Source: an uncultured Prevotellaceae bacterium
GTDB lineage: Bacteria; Bacteroidota; Bacteroidia; Bacteroidales; Bacteroidaceae
Direction of reading: 5' to 3'
Length of the DNA stretch: 51,188 nt
NCBI GenBank assembly: GCA_902788605.1
Contig: CADAKX010000016.1
Span: 1-51,188, forward strand
The notes beneath the pieces are model-generated. The model searched no databases. It saw only the letters and a list, made by a program, of their open reading frames with translations, and was not told the DNA's origin. Numbering within the stretch: position 1 is the stretch's first letter; each line of letters starts with the position of its first letter. Both the position numbers and the translations under genes were made by a program. Of the stretch, positions 25,234-33,640 are shown piece after piece.

Positions 25234-25259
25234 GATGATTTTTAGTTATTGAATGAATG

Positions 25260-26945
25260 TTATTTGATGAATACTTTCTTTCCGTCTTTAATGTATAGAC
25301 CGCTACGCAGTTGTTTCTCCATCATCCTACGACCTTGAAGATCGTATGTCTCGTTTCTCTGAATCCTGTCGGAACTGATGGTTTGAATGCCCGTGGGGTC
25401 TTCGTTAGTCAGATAGATGTCCTCTAACTTGATGGTGAGAGCTGTTGTTGAGTACAGACTCACGATGCAAATATGGGATGGGTCGTATGTCTTGTTTGAA
25501 CGAACCATTTCGTGGAGGTTTATCACCACTATGGAATCTGTGGCTATGGCCTTGTTGTAGTATGTGCTTGAGGTGGGCTTGTTTTGGTCGTAGACTCTGA
25601 TGTTGCAACCATTTTTCTCAGGCTTTTGTACTTTGACTACCAGATAATTGTAGTTCGACATATCTGCACCAGCCTCATAGCACCATCCAATGTGCGTGCC
25701 TGATTTCATGGTGAAGGTACTGTCGGCCTCGTTGAATGTGGGTTCTCCCTTGAATACAGTGAGACTTTCATTCTTGATGGGGAAGAACTTGACATCAAGC
25801 ATGGTAGTTACTTTTTTCTCATTTCGCAGGAAGTCAGTATATGATATTTCGACTGTGCCTGTTCCTTGGAAGTTGGATGCCAATGCACCATTTTCTATAA
25901 GGAAATCATTGCTGCTGATAGTCAAGAACTTCGATGTCGACACATCTTCTTGATGGTTGTCTTTGAAGGTTACTGAGACGGGGATGCGCTGCCCAGGCAT
26001 GGCAGACATACTGGCAGGAACGTTGAGGCTCTTGGTCGTATAGAAATTCTTATAGGTATAGGTCAGCGTGTAGGCAGTATCGCAGATTAAATCCTTTCCC
26101 ATCAGTTCCAGAGCACAGGCAGCATAGCGTCTGCCAAGAATGCGGTAGCCCAGTGCATTGAAATGCCAGGGGTCGTTTCCGTTTCCGGGTAATCCCTCTG
26201 AACTGATGACGTGCGATGTTGGTACCACGCTGGGCATGCGATCTACCTGTACGTTGTGGCCGTAGCAGGCGCCACCGTTCTCTTGGCGTAGGGTCTCGCC
26301 TACAAAGAGGGGGACTGTGTCGGCGGCTAGCCCCAAGTCGTTCAACATGTCGTTATAAATCTTCTTGACCATGTTTGGCCAGTTGGGGTCGCCATTGTTT
26401 GAGCATCCTTGGTGAAGCAGGATGCCTTTGATAACACCTACTTCCTGAGCTTTCTTGGCCATTTCAATTAAGCGTCCGTAAGGATTGCCGCCGTAGTTGT
26501 TCTTTGCGATCTGTGCCCACCATTCGTTGGGATTCTGTGCCAGTTTCTGCTCATATTTATCTTTGTCAAACATCTCTATAGGACTTCCACCCATAGCTAC
26601 GGGCACCACGCCGATCTTGACGTTGGCAGGCAGGGCTGCAACCATCGTTCGACCGAAATAGTCGGTGGGGCCAAGTCCGCCCACAGGGTTTACCAAAGGA
26701 GGTTTTGCGTCATACCAATTGCCTTTGGTGCGTGCAGGACTTGAATTACTATTGTCGCAGGTGGCTAATAGCCTAAAGCGCTTATCAACAGCTTTGTCCA
26801 TGGTTTCTGCTGCTGCATTGCCTTCCATGTTCGACTGTCCGAAGCACAGATAGATATAAAAATTTGGGTCAACTTCAGCCTTGGTGACTTGCGGGAAAAT
26901 AAGGGCAGAGAGCCCCAAAAAGAGTGTGAGTAATGTCTTTCTCAT
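25260..26945 (-). CDS. Secreted CE6/SASA-type carbohydrate acetylesterase with T9SS-like tail
   Basis: An SGNH-fold esterase likely to remove acetyl groups from xylan or similar glycans, 561 residues. It has a signal peptide (1-23, PQVTKA), block I GQSNMEG with Ser38, and the catalytic DPWH block (Asp258, His261) before FNALGYR. About 280 further residues form beta-rich domains. The end (YDLQGRRMMEKQLRSGLYIKDGKKVFIK region) looks like the short C-terminal sorting motif of Prevotella type IX secretion substrates. The ATG at 26945 is chosen because the -7 box at 26995..26988 lies inside the longer frame. It is first in the operon with the CE15 gene. Confidence 0.85.
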   Translation of the reverse strand: MRKTLLTLFLGLSALIFPQVTKAEVDPNFYIYLCFGQSNMEGNAAAETMDKAVDKRFRLLATCDNSNSSPARTKGNWYDAKPPLVNPVGGLGPTDYFGRTMVAALPANVKIGVVPVAMGGSPIEMFDKDKYEQKLAQNPNEWWAQIAKNNYGGNPYGRLIEMAKKAQEVGVIKGILLHQGCSNNGDPNWPNMVKKIYNDMLNDLGLAADTVPLFVGETLRQENGGACYGHNVQVDRMPSVVPTSHVISSEGLPGNGNDPWHFNALGYRILGRRYAACALELMGKDLICDTAYTLTYTYKNFYTTKSLNVPASMSAMPGQRIPVSVTFKDNHQEDVSTSKFLTISSNDFLIENGALASNFQGTGTVEISYTDFLRNEKKVTTMLDVKFFPIKNESLTVFKGEPTFNEADSTFTMKSGTHIGWCYEAGADMSNYNYLVVKVQKPEKNGCNIRVYDQNKPTSSTYYNKAIATDSIVVINLHEMVRSNKTYDPSHICIVSLYSTTALTIKLEDIYLTNEDPTGIQTISSDRIQRNETYDLQGRRMMEKQLRSGLYIKDGKKVFIK

Positions 26946-26987
26946 GCTGTAATATTTAAGTTTAAATGTTTTCTTGTTATGACTGTG

Positions 26988-26995
26988 CAAAGATA
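26988..26995 (-). promoter_or_regulatory. CE6-CE15 operon promoter -7 box
   Basis: TATCTTTG followed by CACAG on the minus strand fits TAnnTTTG, 42 bases before the CE6 ATG. Confidence 0.7.
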
Positions 26996-27150
26996 CGAAG
27001 AATTTGTGAACTGCCATTCTTTTTATGTTTCACTTGCTATGTCAAATGTTTCATTTGTGCTATTCACTTCAAAATGATGTATAACGATTTTGTACACAGT
27101 GACTACTAATAATAATGTAGAAGATTTGTTGACAAGCGTGGAATGTATAT

Positions 27151-27188
27151 AAAAAAAGAGTGCGGTATGAATCACTCACCCCGCACTC
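27151..27188 (-). terminator. Terminator of the 31-residue gene
   Basis: A perfect 8-bp stem GAGTGCGG/CCGCACTC (27158-27165 with 27181-27188) is followed on the minus strand by seven T (27157-27151). It begins four bases after the stop of the small gene. Confidence 0.9.
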
Positions 27189-27191
27189 CTT

Positions 27192-27287
27192 TCAACGGAT
27201 GTTGGTATTCATCAGAGTGATAACACTCAGGATGGTGAAAATAACCACGGATGCCAACACACACGTTGTCTGTAAATCTAATAACAT
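27192..27287 (-). CDS. 31-residue single-pass membrane protein, unknown
   Basis: A very short frame (start MLLDLQTTCVLASVVIF, end LMNTNIR). Residues about 9-26 form one uninterrupted hydrophobic helix; an Asp precedes it and an Arg ends the protein. It has a complete transcription unit of its own: a TAnnTTTG promoter box about 70 bases upstream and a strong terminator right after the stop. Without this peptide the roughly 200-base transcript would have no product, so a small RNA with an incidental frame is the main alternative. No homologue is recognised. It is not part of the flanking CE6-CE15 or glsA-glsB units. Confidence 0.6.
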   Translation of the reverse strand: MLLDLQTTCVLASVVIFTILSVITLMNTNIR

Positions 27288-27354
27288 AATCTTTACCTTA
27301 AATCTATTAACTACTAACCTAATGAATAACGTGTCTAGTCTCACGACTACGATG

Positions 27355-27362
27355 CAAAGGTA
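27355..27362 (-). promoter_or_regulatory. Promoter -7 box of the 31-residue gene
   Basis: TACCTTTG followed by CATCG on the minus strand fits TAnnTTTG exactly. The predicted leader is about 60 bases. Confidence 0.7.
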
Positions 27363-27421
27363 ATATTTCTTTAAATACTAAAAGTGTTATCTTTACATTG
27401 TTTTCATAAACTGTTGGTTTT

Positions 27422-27437
27422 CTTGATTTATATCAAG
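27422..27437. promoter_or_regulatory. FNR/CRP-type palindrome
   Basis: A perfect inverted repeat CTTGAT-TTAT-ATCAAG contains TTGATnnnnATCAA, the textbook FNR half-sites and spacing. It is centred about 80 bases upstream of the predicted start of the 31-residue gene transcript and about 40 bases beyond the glsB stop. Whether it is bound is unknown. Confidence 0.4.
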
Positions 27438-27473
27438 TACAATAGGGTCATTTCGTGTATAAAGGGCAATATT

Positions 27474-28466
27474 TTATTGTTTTTCTTTATAGATGACCTT
27501 ATTGGCGCCACTGGTAATCTTTAGGGCTTCAGGGTGCTCCTTGATGAAAGAATCGATGTGGCGTACGCGCTTCTCCTCGAGCACCTCGTCCATAGCAATC
27601 AAGATGCCAGTCTCCTCTACATCGCCAAAACCATAATTGATGGCAGTCCCGAAGAGTTTCATGGTGGGTGACAGGCTCATATAGGCATTGACCAGTGGTG
27701 GGATGTTGTAGCCCAGCGAGCGAATCTTCTGGTTCAGAATGCGATAGTCTTCCTTGAAGTTGTTCTCTGTAAACATGGCTGCCAGCTCCTTTTCGTCTGT
27801 CTCGATTTTAAGAGGATGCATCGGGAGAACTAACTCGTCTTTGTCTGAGAAGTGCTTTTTAAGAAAATAGAGAATCATATCGCGTCCCTCGCGGATGTAG
27901 CTGGGGTACATGGTCATCTTGCCAAAGAAATACTTGACGTTAGGCATGATGACGGTCAGTGCGCCCAGTCCGTCCCATAGGTTGTCAAGTGCAAACAGGC
28001 TCTTGGCGCCCATCTTGGAACTTTGGTAAGGAAGACTAACGAACGATCGGCCTAGTTCGATGGTGTAGGGCATGTAGTCCTTGATGAATCTCTCTGAGAA
28101 GTGGAACATGTGGCTAGTGGCCAAAATGGGTTGGCCATTCTTGTCCATCTCCCATTTTGTTCCTTCCAGGTAGCGGTAACCGCCAATAATCTCTTCGGCC
28201 TCAGGGTTCCATACGATGAGTTGCTTATAGCAATTCTCGCAGGTATCAAACTCGTCGATATCTACCTCTTTGCCTGTGCCACCGCCGGCTTCGCGGAAAG
28301 CTGTTTCGCGTAGTCGCCCTATCTCGCGCATAACGTTTGGTGCGTTATGTGCTGTGACGATATAGATCTTGTTGTTGCTCTTGTTGGTCATGCGCAACTG
28401 AAGGTCGGGCGTCAGTTCCTTTTTCAGGAGTTCTACGGGAACTGGATCGATGATTGGCTGTTCCAT
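27474..28466 (-). CDS. glsB: OlsB-like N-acyltransferase (GlsB type)
   Basis: A 330-residue protein of the GNAT-like hemolysin/OlsB group. In Bacteroides the corresponding GlsB attaches a 3-hydroxy fatty acid to glycine, the first step of glycine lipid synthesis. Visible blocks are YIVTAHNAPNVMREIGRLRETAFREAGGGTG, DEFDTCENCYKQLIVWNPEAEEIIGGYRY, and ELGRSFVSLPYQ, with the GGYR and ELGRSFV signatures. It follows the PlsC-type partner by 32 bases in one operon, the arrangement known for gls genes. The substrate (glycine rather than ornithine) is inferred from the pairing and lineage. Confidence 0.85.
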   Translation of the reverse strand: MEQPIIDPVPVELLKKELTPDLQLRMTNKSNNKIYIVTAHNAPNVMREIGRLRETAFREAGGGTGKEVDIDEFDTCENCYKQLIVWNPEAEEIIGGYRYLEGTKWEMDKNGQPILATSHMFHFSERFIKDYMPYTIELGRSFVSLPYQSSKMGAKSLFALDNLWDGLGALTVIMPNVKYFFGKMTMYPSYIREGRDMILYFLKKHFSDKDELVLPMHPLKIETDEKELAAMFTENNFKEDYRILNQKIRSLGYNIPPLVNAYMSLSPTMKLFGTAINYGFGDVEETGILIAMDEVLEEKRVRHIDSFIKEHPEALKITSGANKVIYKEKQ

Positions 28467-28498
28467 GTTTTATGAATTCTGTTTGTTTTTAGTCTTTT

Positions 28499-29317
28499 TT
28501 ATGCTAGTTTATAAACTTCGTCTTTTACGAATCTGGCCCATTCGGTTGGTGTTTTTTCTTTATTGAATGTCTGCCAGGGGATGGGCTTGCCTATGGTGAT
28601 AGTGAATGTTTTGCCTGTGTTCTTGAACATCTCGTCAGAAAGGAAGAGCATGGCAATATTGATTTTCTTAACGTAACGGTCGCTGATGTTCGACAGACGA
28701 TAGAAAAAGTTGCTGTTGCGTCCTTCGAAATAGATAGGCACTACATCGCGTTGTGTCTCAATACTTTTGGTGATAAATGTTTTCTTCCATTCGAGGTCGC
28801 GAATGACGCCGTTCTTTCTTCGTGAGCAGAGACCTGCAGGGAACATAAGGATGTGAGTGTTTCCGTGAAATCCCGCCTCTACCATGGCAGGAAAGTCACG
28901 TCCGTTTTTACCGGTCTTGTTGATGGGTATGCATAATGGTGCCAAACCGGGTAGGTTCATCAACAAATCGTTGACCAGATAGCGAAAGTTGTCGTTGTAG
29001 TGTTCTCCGATAACAGAACCTATGGCGATACCGTCGATGCCGCCAAGAGGGTGGTTGCTCACAAAGGTGTAGCGACGCGTGTCATCCTTAGCTGGCAGGT
29101 TCTCAATTCCTTTAACTATGATGCGCACATGAAGATAGTCTATTGTGGCTTTGAGCCAAGGCGTGCCCTTGAGGTCACGGGCCTGCCATAGGTGCTCGTT
29201 GACTTGGTCCTCGTGGACAATATGCTTCAGCCAACAAACTAATGGTTTTGGTACCCAGCGGGCCTTCTTTCCTAGTTTGCTCTTCAGGATGTTGTCTATA
29301 TCAATAACCTTCTCCAT
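28499..29317 (-). CDS. glsA: PlsC-like O-acyltransferase (GlsA type)
   Basis: A 272-residue lysophospholipid acyltransferase-like protein. The catalytic block is FVSNHPLGGIDGIAIG (His and Asp), and the glycerophosphate-acyltransferase-type block is MFPAGLCSRRKNGVIRDLEWKKTFI, with the late VPIYFEGRNSNFFYRL. In Bacteroides GlsA adds the second fatty acid to N-acylglycine. It starts at MEKVIDIDNILKSKLG because the -7 box at 29373..29366 covers the ATG of the longer frame. It is first in the operon with glsB and divergent from the dcw cluster. Confidence 0.85.
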   Translation of the reverse strand: MEKVIDIDNILKSKLGKKARWVPKPLVCWLKHIVHEDQVNEHLWQARDLKGTPWLKATIDYLHVRIIVKGIENLPAKDDTRRYTFVSNHPLGGIDGIAIGSVIGEHYNDNFRYLVNDLLMNLPGLAPLCIPINKTGKNGRDFPAMVEAGFHGNTHILMFPAGLCSRRKNGVIRDLEWKKTFITKSIETQRDVVPIYFEGRNSNFFYRLSNISDRYVKKINIAMLFLSDEMFKNTGKTFTITIGKPIPWQTFNKEKTPTEWARFVKDEVYKLA

Positions 29318-29365
29318 CTTGTTATTTGTTCGAGTGAAATTACCGCTCTTTTGTGAATTGAACTG

Positions 29366-29373
29366 CAAAATTA
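29366..29373 (-). promoter_or_regulatory. glsA-glsB promoter -7 box
   Basis: TAATTTTG followed by CAG on the minus strand fits TAnnTTTG and lies about 50 bases before the glsA ATG. Confidence 0.65.
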
Positions 29374-29561
29374 CAGAAAAACTTTCTTTTTTCTATTCTT
29401 TTTTAGATTTTAATGCACATTTTTACACATATTTAGTTCTTTGGGTGACAATTTGTACTTGATGACTCTTGAAAAACGATTGCACAAAACGAATTAAATG
29501 TGTATTGTTGAAGAGCGAAAATGTATGGAAAATAAAAAATATTCGATTTTAATAAAAAAAA
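29374..29561. other. A+T-rich spacer between glsA and mraZ
   Basis: Part of a 316-base gap (29318-29633) between divergent operons. Outside the glsA -7 box and the mraZ operator and promoter it holds only A+T-rich sequence with A and T runs. I see no short gene or hairpin that stands out. Confidence 0.5.
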
Positions 29562-29591
29562 GTGGGGAATTGTGGGGGATTGTGGTGGAAA
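29562..29591 (+). promoter_or_regulatory. MraZ operator: three 10-bp direct repeats
   Basis: GTGGGGAATT, GTGGGGGATT and GTGGTGGAAA follow each other with no gap, one helical turn apart. This is the known layout of MraZ binding boxes (GTGG-type repeats every 10 bp) ahead of mraZ. The array ends five bases before the -7 box and covers the -33 region, which suits autorepression. Confidence 0.8.
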
Positions 29592-29596
29592 ATGCG

Positions 29597-29604
29597 TATC
29601 TTTG
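29597..29604 (+). promoter_or_regulatory. dcw cluster promoter -7 box
   Basis: TATCTTTG followed by CACC fits TAnnTTTG and lies 30 bases before the mraZ ATG. No comparable box was noticed inside the 13-gene cluster. Confidence 0.75.
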
Positions 29605-29633
29605 CACCGTAGTCTCATTATAATATTGTTCGT

Positions 29634-30083
29634 ATGCGATTTTTAGGTAATATAGAAGCCAAGACTGATGCCAAAGGCCGCGTCTTTCTGCCTGCCGCTT
29701 TTCGAAAAGTGTTGCAGGTGGCAGGCGAAGAGGTGTTGGTGATGCGCAAGGATGTGCATCAGAAGTGTCTTGTGCTTTATCCTGAAAGTACTTGGAATCG
29801 CCGATTGGATGCTCTCATTGAGAAAGTGAATGAGTGGGACGACGTGGGACAGCAGGTGTTGCGTCAGTATGTGTCGGAGGCAGAGGTGCTTTCGCTAGAT
29901 GGAAATGGCCGATTCTTGATTCCCAAACGCTACCTGCAGATGGCAGACATCTTGCAGGGCGTGAGGTTTATTGGCATTAATGATGCTATTGAAATATGGG
30001 CTGTGGAGAAGACGCAGCAACCTTTCTTGTCGCAAGAAGAATTTGCAGAGAAGCTTAAGTCTATTATGACAGTAACCCAATGA
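29634..30083 (+). CDS. mraZ: Transcription regulator MraZ
   Basis: MraZ is an AbrB-like double-domain DNA-binding protein that binds the dcw promoter. The 149-residue protein has two SpoVT/AbrB-type repeats: FLGNIEAKTDAKGRVFLPAAFR (about 3-50) and EAEVLSLDGNGRFLIPKRYLQ (about 82-125), with the R-x-x-x-P-like turns. Three GTGG repeats lie just upstream. The first gene of the dcw cluster; the rsmH start follows the stop by three bases. Confidence 0.95.
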   Translation: MRFLGNIEAKTDAKGRVFLPAAFRKVLQVAGEEVLVMRKDVHQKCLVLYPESTWNRRLDALIEKVNEWDDVGQQVLRQYVSEAEVLSLDGNGRFLIPKRYLQMADILQGVRFIGINDAIEIWAVEKTQQPFLSQEEFAEKLKSIMTVTQ

Positions 30084-30086
30084 CGA

Positions 30087-31010
30087 ATGATTAAGACTGC
30101 TGAGACATATCACGTTTCTGTTCTTTTGAAGGAAAGCGTTGACGGGCTGGATATCCAGCCCGACGGCATTTATGTGGACGTTACCTTTGGTGGCGGCGGT
30201 CACTCCCGCGAAATACTGAGTCGTTTGGGGACAAATGGCCGTTTGTTTGGCTTTGATCAAGACGCTGATGCGGAGTCGAATATCATGAACGATGATCGCT
30301 TTACGTTTGTGAGAAGCAATTTCCGCTATCTGAAGAATTGGATGCGCTTTCATGAGGTGGAGAAGATTGACGGACTGTTGGCCGACTTAGGTGTGTCGTC
30401 GCATCATTTTGATGATGAGACACGTGGCTTTTCTTTCCGTTTCGATGCGCCTCTTGATATGCGAATGAATAAGCGGGCTGGAATGACGGCAGCCGATGTG
30501 CTGAACAATTATACAGAAGAACAACTGGCGGATATCTTCTATCTCTATGGAGAATTGAAGAATGCCAGGAAGATAGCTTCCGTTGTGGTGAAAGCTCGCC
30601 AAGATTCTCCCATTGAAACTACGGGACAGTTGCTTCAGTTGACAGAAAAGATCTTTGCCCGAGAGCGTGAGAAGAAAGAGGTGACTAAGTTGTTCCAGGC
30701 TCTGCGCATAGAAGTGAATCATGAGATGGATGCCTTGCGAGAGATGCTGAATAGTGCTTGTCAGCTGTTGCGGCCAGGTGGTCGCTTGAGTGTCATCACC
30801 TATCACTCGCTTGAGGACCGCATAGTTAAAAATGTGATGCGAGCAGGTAATGCAGAGGGTAAGGTGGAGCAGGACTTTTTCGGAAGAGCGAAGTCTCCAC
30901 TACACCTTATTAATAATAGAGTGATTGTTCCCACGGACGATGAACTGCAGCGTAACCCAAGAAGTAGGAGTGCCAAACTGAGAATTGCAGAAAAGAATAA
31001 CGATGAATAA
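30087..31010 (+). CDS. rsmH: 16S rRNA m4C1402 methyltransferase
   Basis: RsmH (MraW) methylates N4 of C1402 in the decoding centre of 16S rRNA using S-adenosylmethionine. The 307-residue protein begins with the family block HVSVLLKESVDGL and has the SAM loop YVDVTFGGGGHSREIL, the DLGVSSHHFD motif, the EVTKLFQALRIEVNHEM helix and the VITYHSLEDRIVK end block. It overlaps ftsL by eight bases. Confidence 0.97.
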   Translation: MIKTAETYHVSVLLKESVDGLDIQPDGIYVDVTFGGGGHSREILSRLGTNGRLFGFDQDADAESNIMNDDRFTFVRSNFRYLKNWMRFHEVEKIDGLLADLGVSSHHFDDETRGFSFRFDAPLDMRMNKRAGMTAADVLNNYTEEQLADIFYLYGELKNARKIASVVVKARQDSPIETTGQLLQLTEKIFAREREKKEVTKLFQALRIEVNHEMDALREMLNSACQLLRPGGRLSVITYHSLEDRIVKNVMRAGNAEGKVEQDFFGRAKSPLHLINNRVIVPTDDELQRNPRSRSAKLRIAEKNNDE

Positions 31011-31476
31011 GGACGAGAATAATGAGCCTCAGATGACCATCGAAATGGATGGCGAACTGATTGATGCACAGACTTCTGAAAAGCCGGAGGAAGATTCTTC
31101 TTCGGCCTTGAGGCTGATGCGTGAGTCAGCCAGCGAGGACGATGTGGCGCCGGTAGGTACGCTCACCCTCAAGCAAATTGTGGGTGGTGATTATCTGTTT
31201 ACGTTGGTTCGTCACCATATCTGGCTTATAATGCTTATTGTGCTCATTACCACCGTCTATGTCGGTGTGCGCTATCAATGTGAACAGGATGTCCTAGAGA
31301 TAGACCAACTGGAGAAGGATTTGATCAACGCCAAGTATAAGGCGATGTCCAGTTCGAGCAATCTGACGGAGTTGTGCCGTCAGAGTAATGTGCTGAAAGT
31401 GCTGCATGAGAATGCCGACACATTGCTGAAATTCAGTGATCAGCCGCCGTATATTATTGAAGTTCCTGAGGAATAA
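31003..31476 (+). CDS. ftsL: FtsL-like cell division protein
   Basis: A bitopic divisome protein that with FtsQ/DivIB and FtsB activates FtsWI. The 157-residue protein has an acidic cytoplasmic N-tail (about 1-60), one membrane helix (about 71-92, HHIWLIMLIVLITTVYVGV) and a short periplasmic helical region with LEIDQLEKDLINAKYKAM. It belongs to the longer Bacteroidetes FtsL-like group. The ATG at 31003 overlaps the rsmH end, suggesting coupling; an in-frame ATG 18 bases earlier is less likely. Confidence 0.85.
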   Translation: MNKDENNEPQMTIEMDGELIDAQTSEKPEEDSSSALRLMRESASEDDVAPVGTLTLKQIVGGDYLFTLVRHHIWLIMLIVLITTVYVGVRYQCEQDVLEIDQLEKDLINAKYKAMSSSSNLTELCRQSNVLKVLHENADTLLKFSDQPPYIIEVPEE

Positions 31477-31493
31477 GAAGAAAAGAAGTCGAA

Positions 31494-33623
31494 ATGAGTA
31501 AGTTTAACAGCGAAAAAGTTCTGCCCCGCTATCTGTTCCTGGCTGTGGTGCTGACCATTATTGGTGTGGCTGTGATAGCCAAGGCCACTATCACCATGAC
31601 CGTCAAGAAGGGTTATTGGGAGACTGTGGCTAGTAAGATGACTAGCGACAGTGATAGCGTGCGACCTAATCGCGGTAATATATTGAGCAGTGATGGTCAG
31701 CTGCTGGCAAGCAGTATTCCAGAGTACAAGATATTCATGGATTACCAGGCTGGTAGCAAGGAGGATACAGCATGGACCCATAAACGAGACAGTATCTGGT
31801 ATGCCGACTTGGATAGTCTATGCAATGGCTTGAGTAAGATTTTCCCAGACTGGACGCCAGAACAGTTTAAGAAGCGTCTGGAAGAAGGAAAGAGAAAAAT
31901 AATGAGAAACGGCTCTGTGGGTGCTCGCCACTGGGCTGTTTGGCCGAAACGAATCAGTTATAATACCTTCTGCGAGGTGCAGGAACTGCCTTTCTTCAAT
32001 ATGCCTGCTAATAAAGGCGGCTTCCATGCAGAGAAGTTTGAGGCTCGTCGTCGTCCTTTCGGTTCATTGGCCGAGCGTACGATAGGTGATATCCGCAGTT
32101 TCGAGGGTGGAAAAGACACGGCCCGTTTTGGCATCGAGTTGTCCTATGACTCCATTCTGCGTGGAAAGTATGGCATCGAGCACAAAGAGAAGGTGCTCAA
32201 CAAAAAGGTGTCGTTTACGGTAAAGCCTCCTGTCGATGGTGCAGATGTGGTGACCACTATTGATGTTGGTATGCAAGACCTGGCCGAGCAGGCTGTCATT
32301 GAGGGCTTGAAGAAATGGAACGCCTCGATGGGTGTTGCCATCTTGATGGAGGTGAAGACCGGTGATGTGAAAGCTATTGTCAATATGCGTCGTGGCGAAG
32401 ACGGTGAATATCATGAGCGTTTCAACGATGCCATCAGTTATCGTTGTGAGCCAGGTTCCGTTTTCAAGGTAGCTTCATTTCTGGTGGCTCTTGATGATGG
32501 TGTGGTTGACACGAGTTACGTCATCAATACCGGTTGTGGTGTGATGAAAATGCATGGCGCCAACATGAAAGATCACAACTGGCATCATGGTGGGTATGGT
32601 CCAATCAATGTGGCCCGTGCTCTGGAGGTGAGTAGTAATATTGGCGTGAGCTATGTGATAGATAAGTATTATGGTCACAATCCAAGAAAATATGTGGAGG
32701 GTCTTTATCGTGTAGGTATTGGTCAGGACCTGAAGCTTCCTATTGTGGGATACTTGCCTCCTAATATCCGCATGCCGGATACAAAGACCACCAACAGGTC
32801 GCTTTATTGGAGTAAGACCACGTTGCCTTGGATGTCTATCGGTTATGAGACGCAGATTGCACCTATCAATACGGTGACATTCTATAATGCTATAGCCAAT
32901 AATGGTCGTATGATGCGCCCCCGCTTCGTGAAGCGGTTTATGAAGGACGGTCAGGTGGTCTTGGAAACTCAACCGGAGGTAATCAAAGAGCAGATTGCCA
33001 AGCCGCAGACCATTAAGACCATGCAGACGGTATTGCGCCATGTGGTAAGTCAGGGCCTGGGTAAGAAAGCAGGCTCACATTCGTTCCAAGTGTCAGGCAA
33101 GACAGGAACGGCACAAGTGGCAAAGGCTGGCGGTTATAAGTCAGGCACAGTGGAATACTGGCTGTCTTTCTGTGGCTACTTCCCCTCCGACGACCCCAGA
33201 TACACCTGTATTGTCTGCATCAAGAAAATGGGACTTCCCGCTTCTGGTGGTTTGATGTCAGGTGGTATCTTCCATAATATCTCTGAGGGCGTGATGGCCA
33301 AGAAACTGAAACTCCGTGTGGAGGATGCCCGTGACTCGCTGTCTGTGCTTGTTCCTGATGTGAAGGCCGGTAATGCTGAGGCTGCCACCTATGTGCTGGG
33401 TAAGTTGGGCATCAATGCCAGCAAGATGTCCCTGTCTGACCGTAAGACCGAGGCTCATAAGATGCCTGATGTGAAAGGCATGGGTGCACGCGATGCCGTG
33501 TATCAGTTAGAGCGCATGGGAGTGAAGGTGAAATTGCATGGCACAGGATGGGTGAAACGTCAGGATATAGCCCCAGGCACCATCTTAAAGCCGGGAATGC
33601 TCTGTACATTGGAATTGAATTAA
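31494..33623 (+). CDS. ftsI: Division transpeptidase FtsI (PBP) with PASTA domain
   Basis: A class B penicillin-binding protein that crosslinks septal peptidoglycan. The 709-residue protein has one N-terminal membrane helix (about 11-35), a pedestal with [12 protein letters not shown], and the transpeptidase motifs Ser322-x-x-Lys325 (GSVFK), Ser380-x-Asn382 (SSN) and KTG 536-538 ([11 protein letters not shown]). A C-terminal PASTA-like domain (about 645-709; [21 protein letters not shown]) is usual for Bacteroidetes FtsI and also for sporulation PBPs. Its place between ftsL and murE supports FtsI. Confidence 0.96.
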   Translation: MSKFNSEKVLPRYLFLAVVLTIIGVAVIAKATITMTVKKGYWETVASKMTSDSDSVRPNRGNILSSDGQLLASSIPEYKIFMDYQAGSKEDTAWTHKRDSIWYADLDSLCNGLSKIFPDWTPEQFKKRLEEGKRKIMRNGSVGARHWAVWPKRISYNTFCEVQELPFFNMPANKGGFHAEKFEARRRPFGSLAERTIGDIRSFEGGKDTARFGIELSYDSILRGKYGIEHKEKVLNKKVSFTVKPPVDGADVVTTIDVGMQDLAEQAVIEGLKKWNASMGVAILMEVKTGDVKAIVNMRRGEDGEYHERFNDAISYRCEPGSVFKVASFLVALDDGVVDTSYVINTGCGVMKMHGANMKDHNWHHGGYGPINVARALEVSSNIGVSYVIDKYYGHNPRKYVEGLYRVGIGQDLKLPIVGYLPPNIRMPDTKTTNRSLYWSKTTLPWMSIGYETQIAPINTVTFYNAIANNGRMMRPRFVKRFMKDGQVVLETQPEVIKEQIAKPQTIKTMQTVLRHVVSQGLGKKAGSHSFQVSGKTGTAQVAKAGGYKSGTVEYWLSFCGYFPSDDPRYTCIVCIKKMGLPASGGLMSGGIFHNISEGVMAKKLKLRVEDARDSLSVLVPDVKAGNAEAATYVLGKLGINASKMSLSDRKTEAHKMPDVKGMGARDAVYQLERMGVKVKLHGTGWVKRQDIAPGTILKPGMLCTLELN

Positions 33624-33640
33624 AAAATAAGATAATAGAT

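Noticed and set aside
27160-27363. Plus-strand 67-codon frame at 27.2 kb
   Set aside because: The promoter, terminator and hydrophobic peptide all point to the minus strand; the plus frame crosses the terminator stem.
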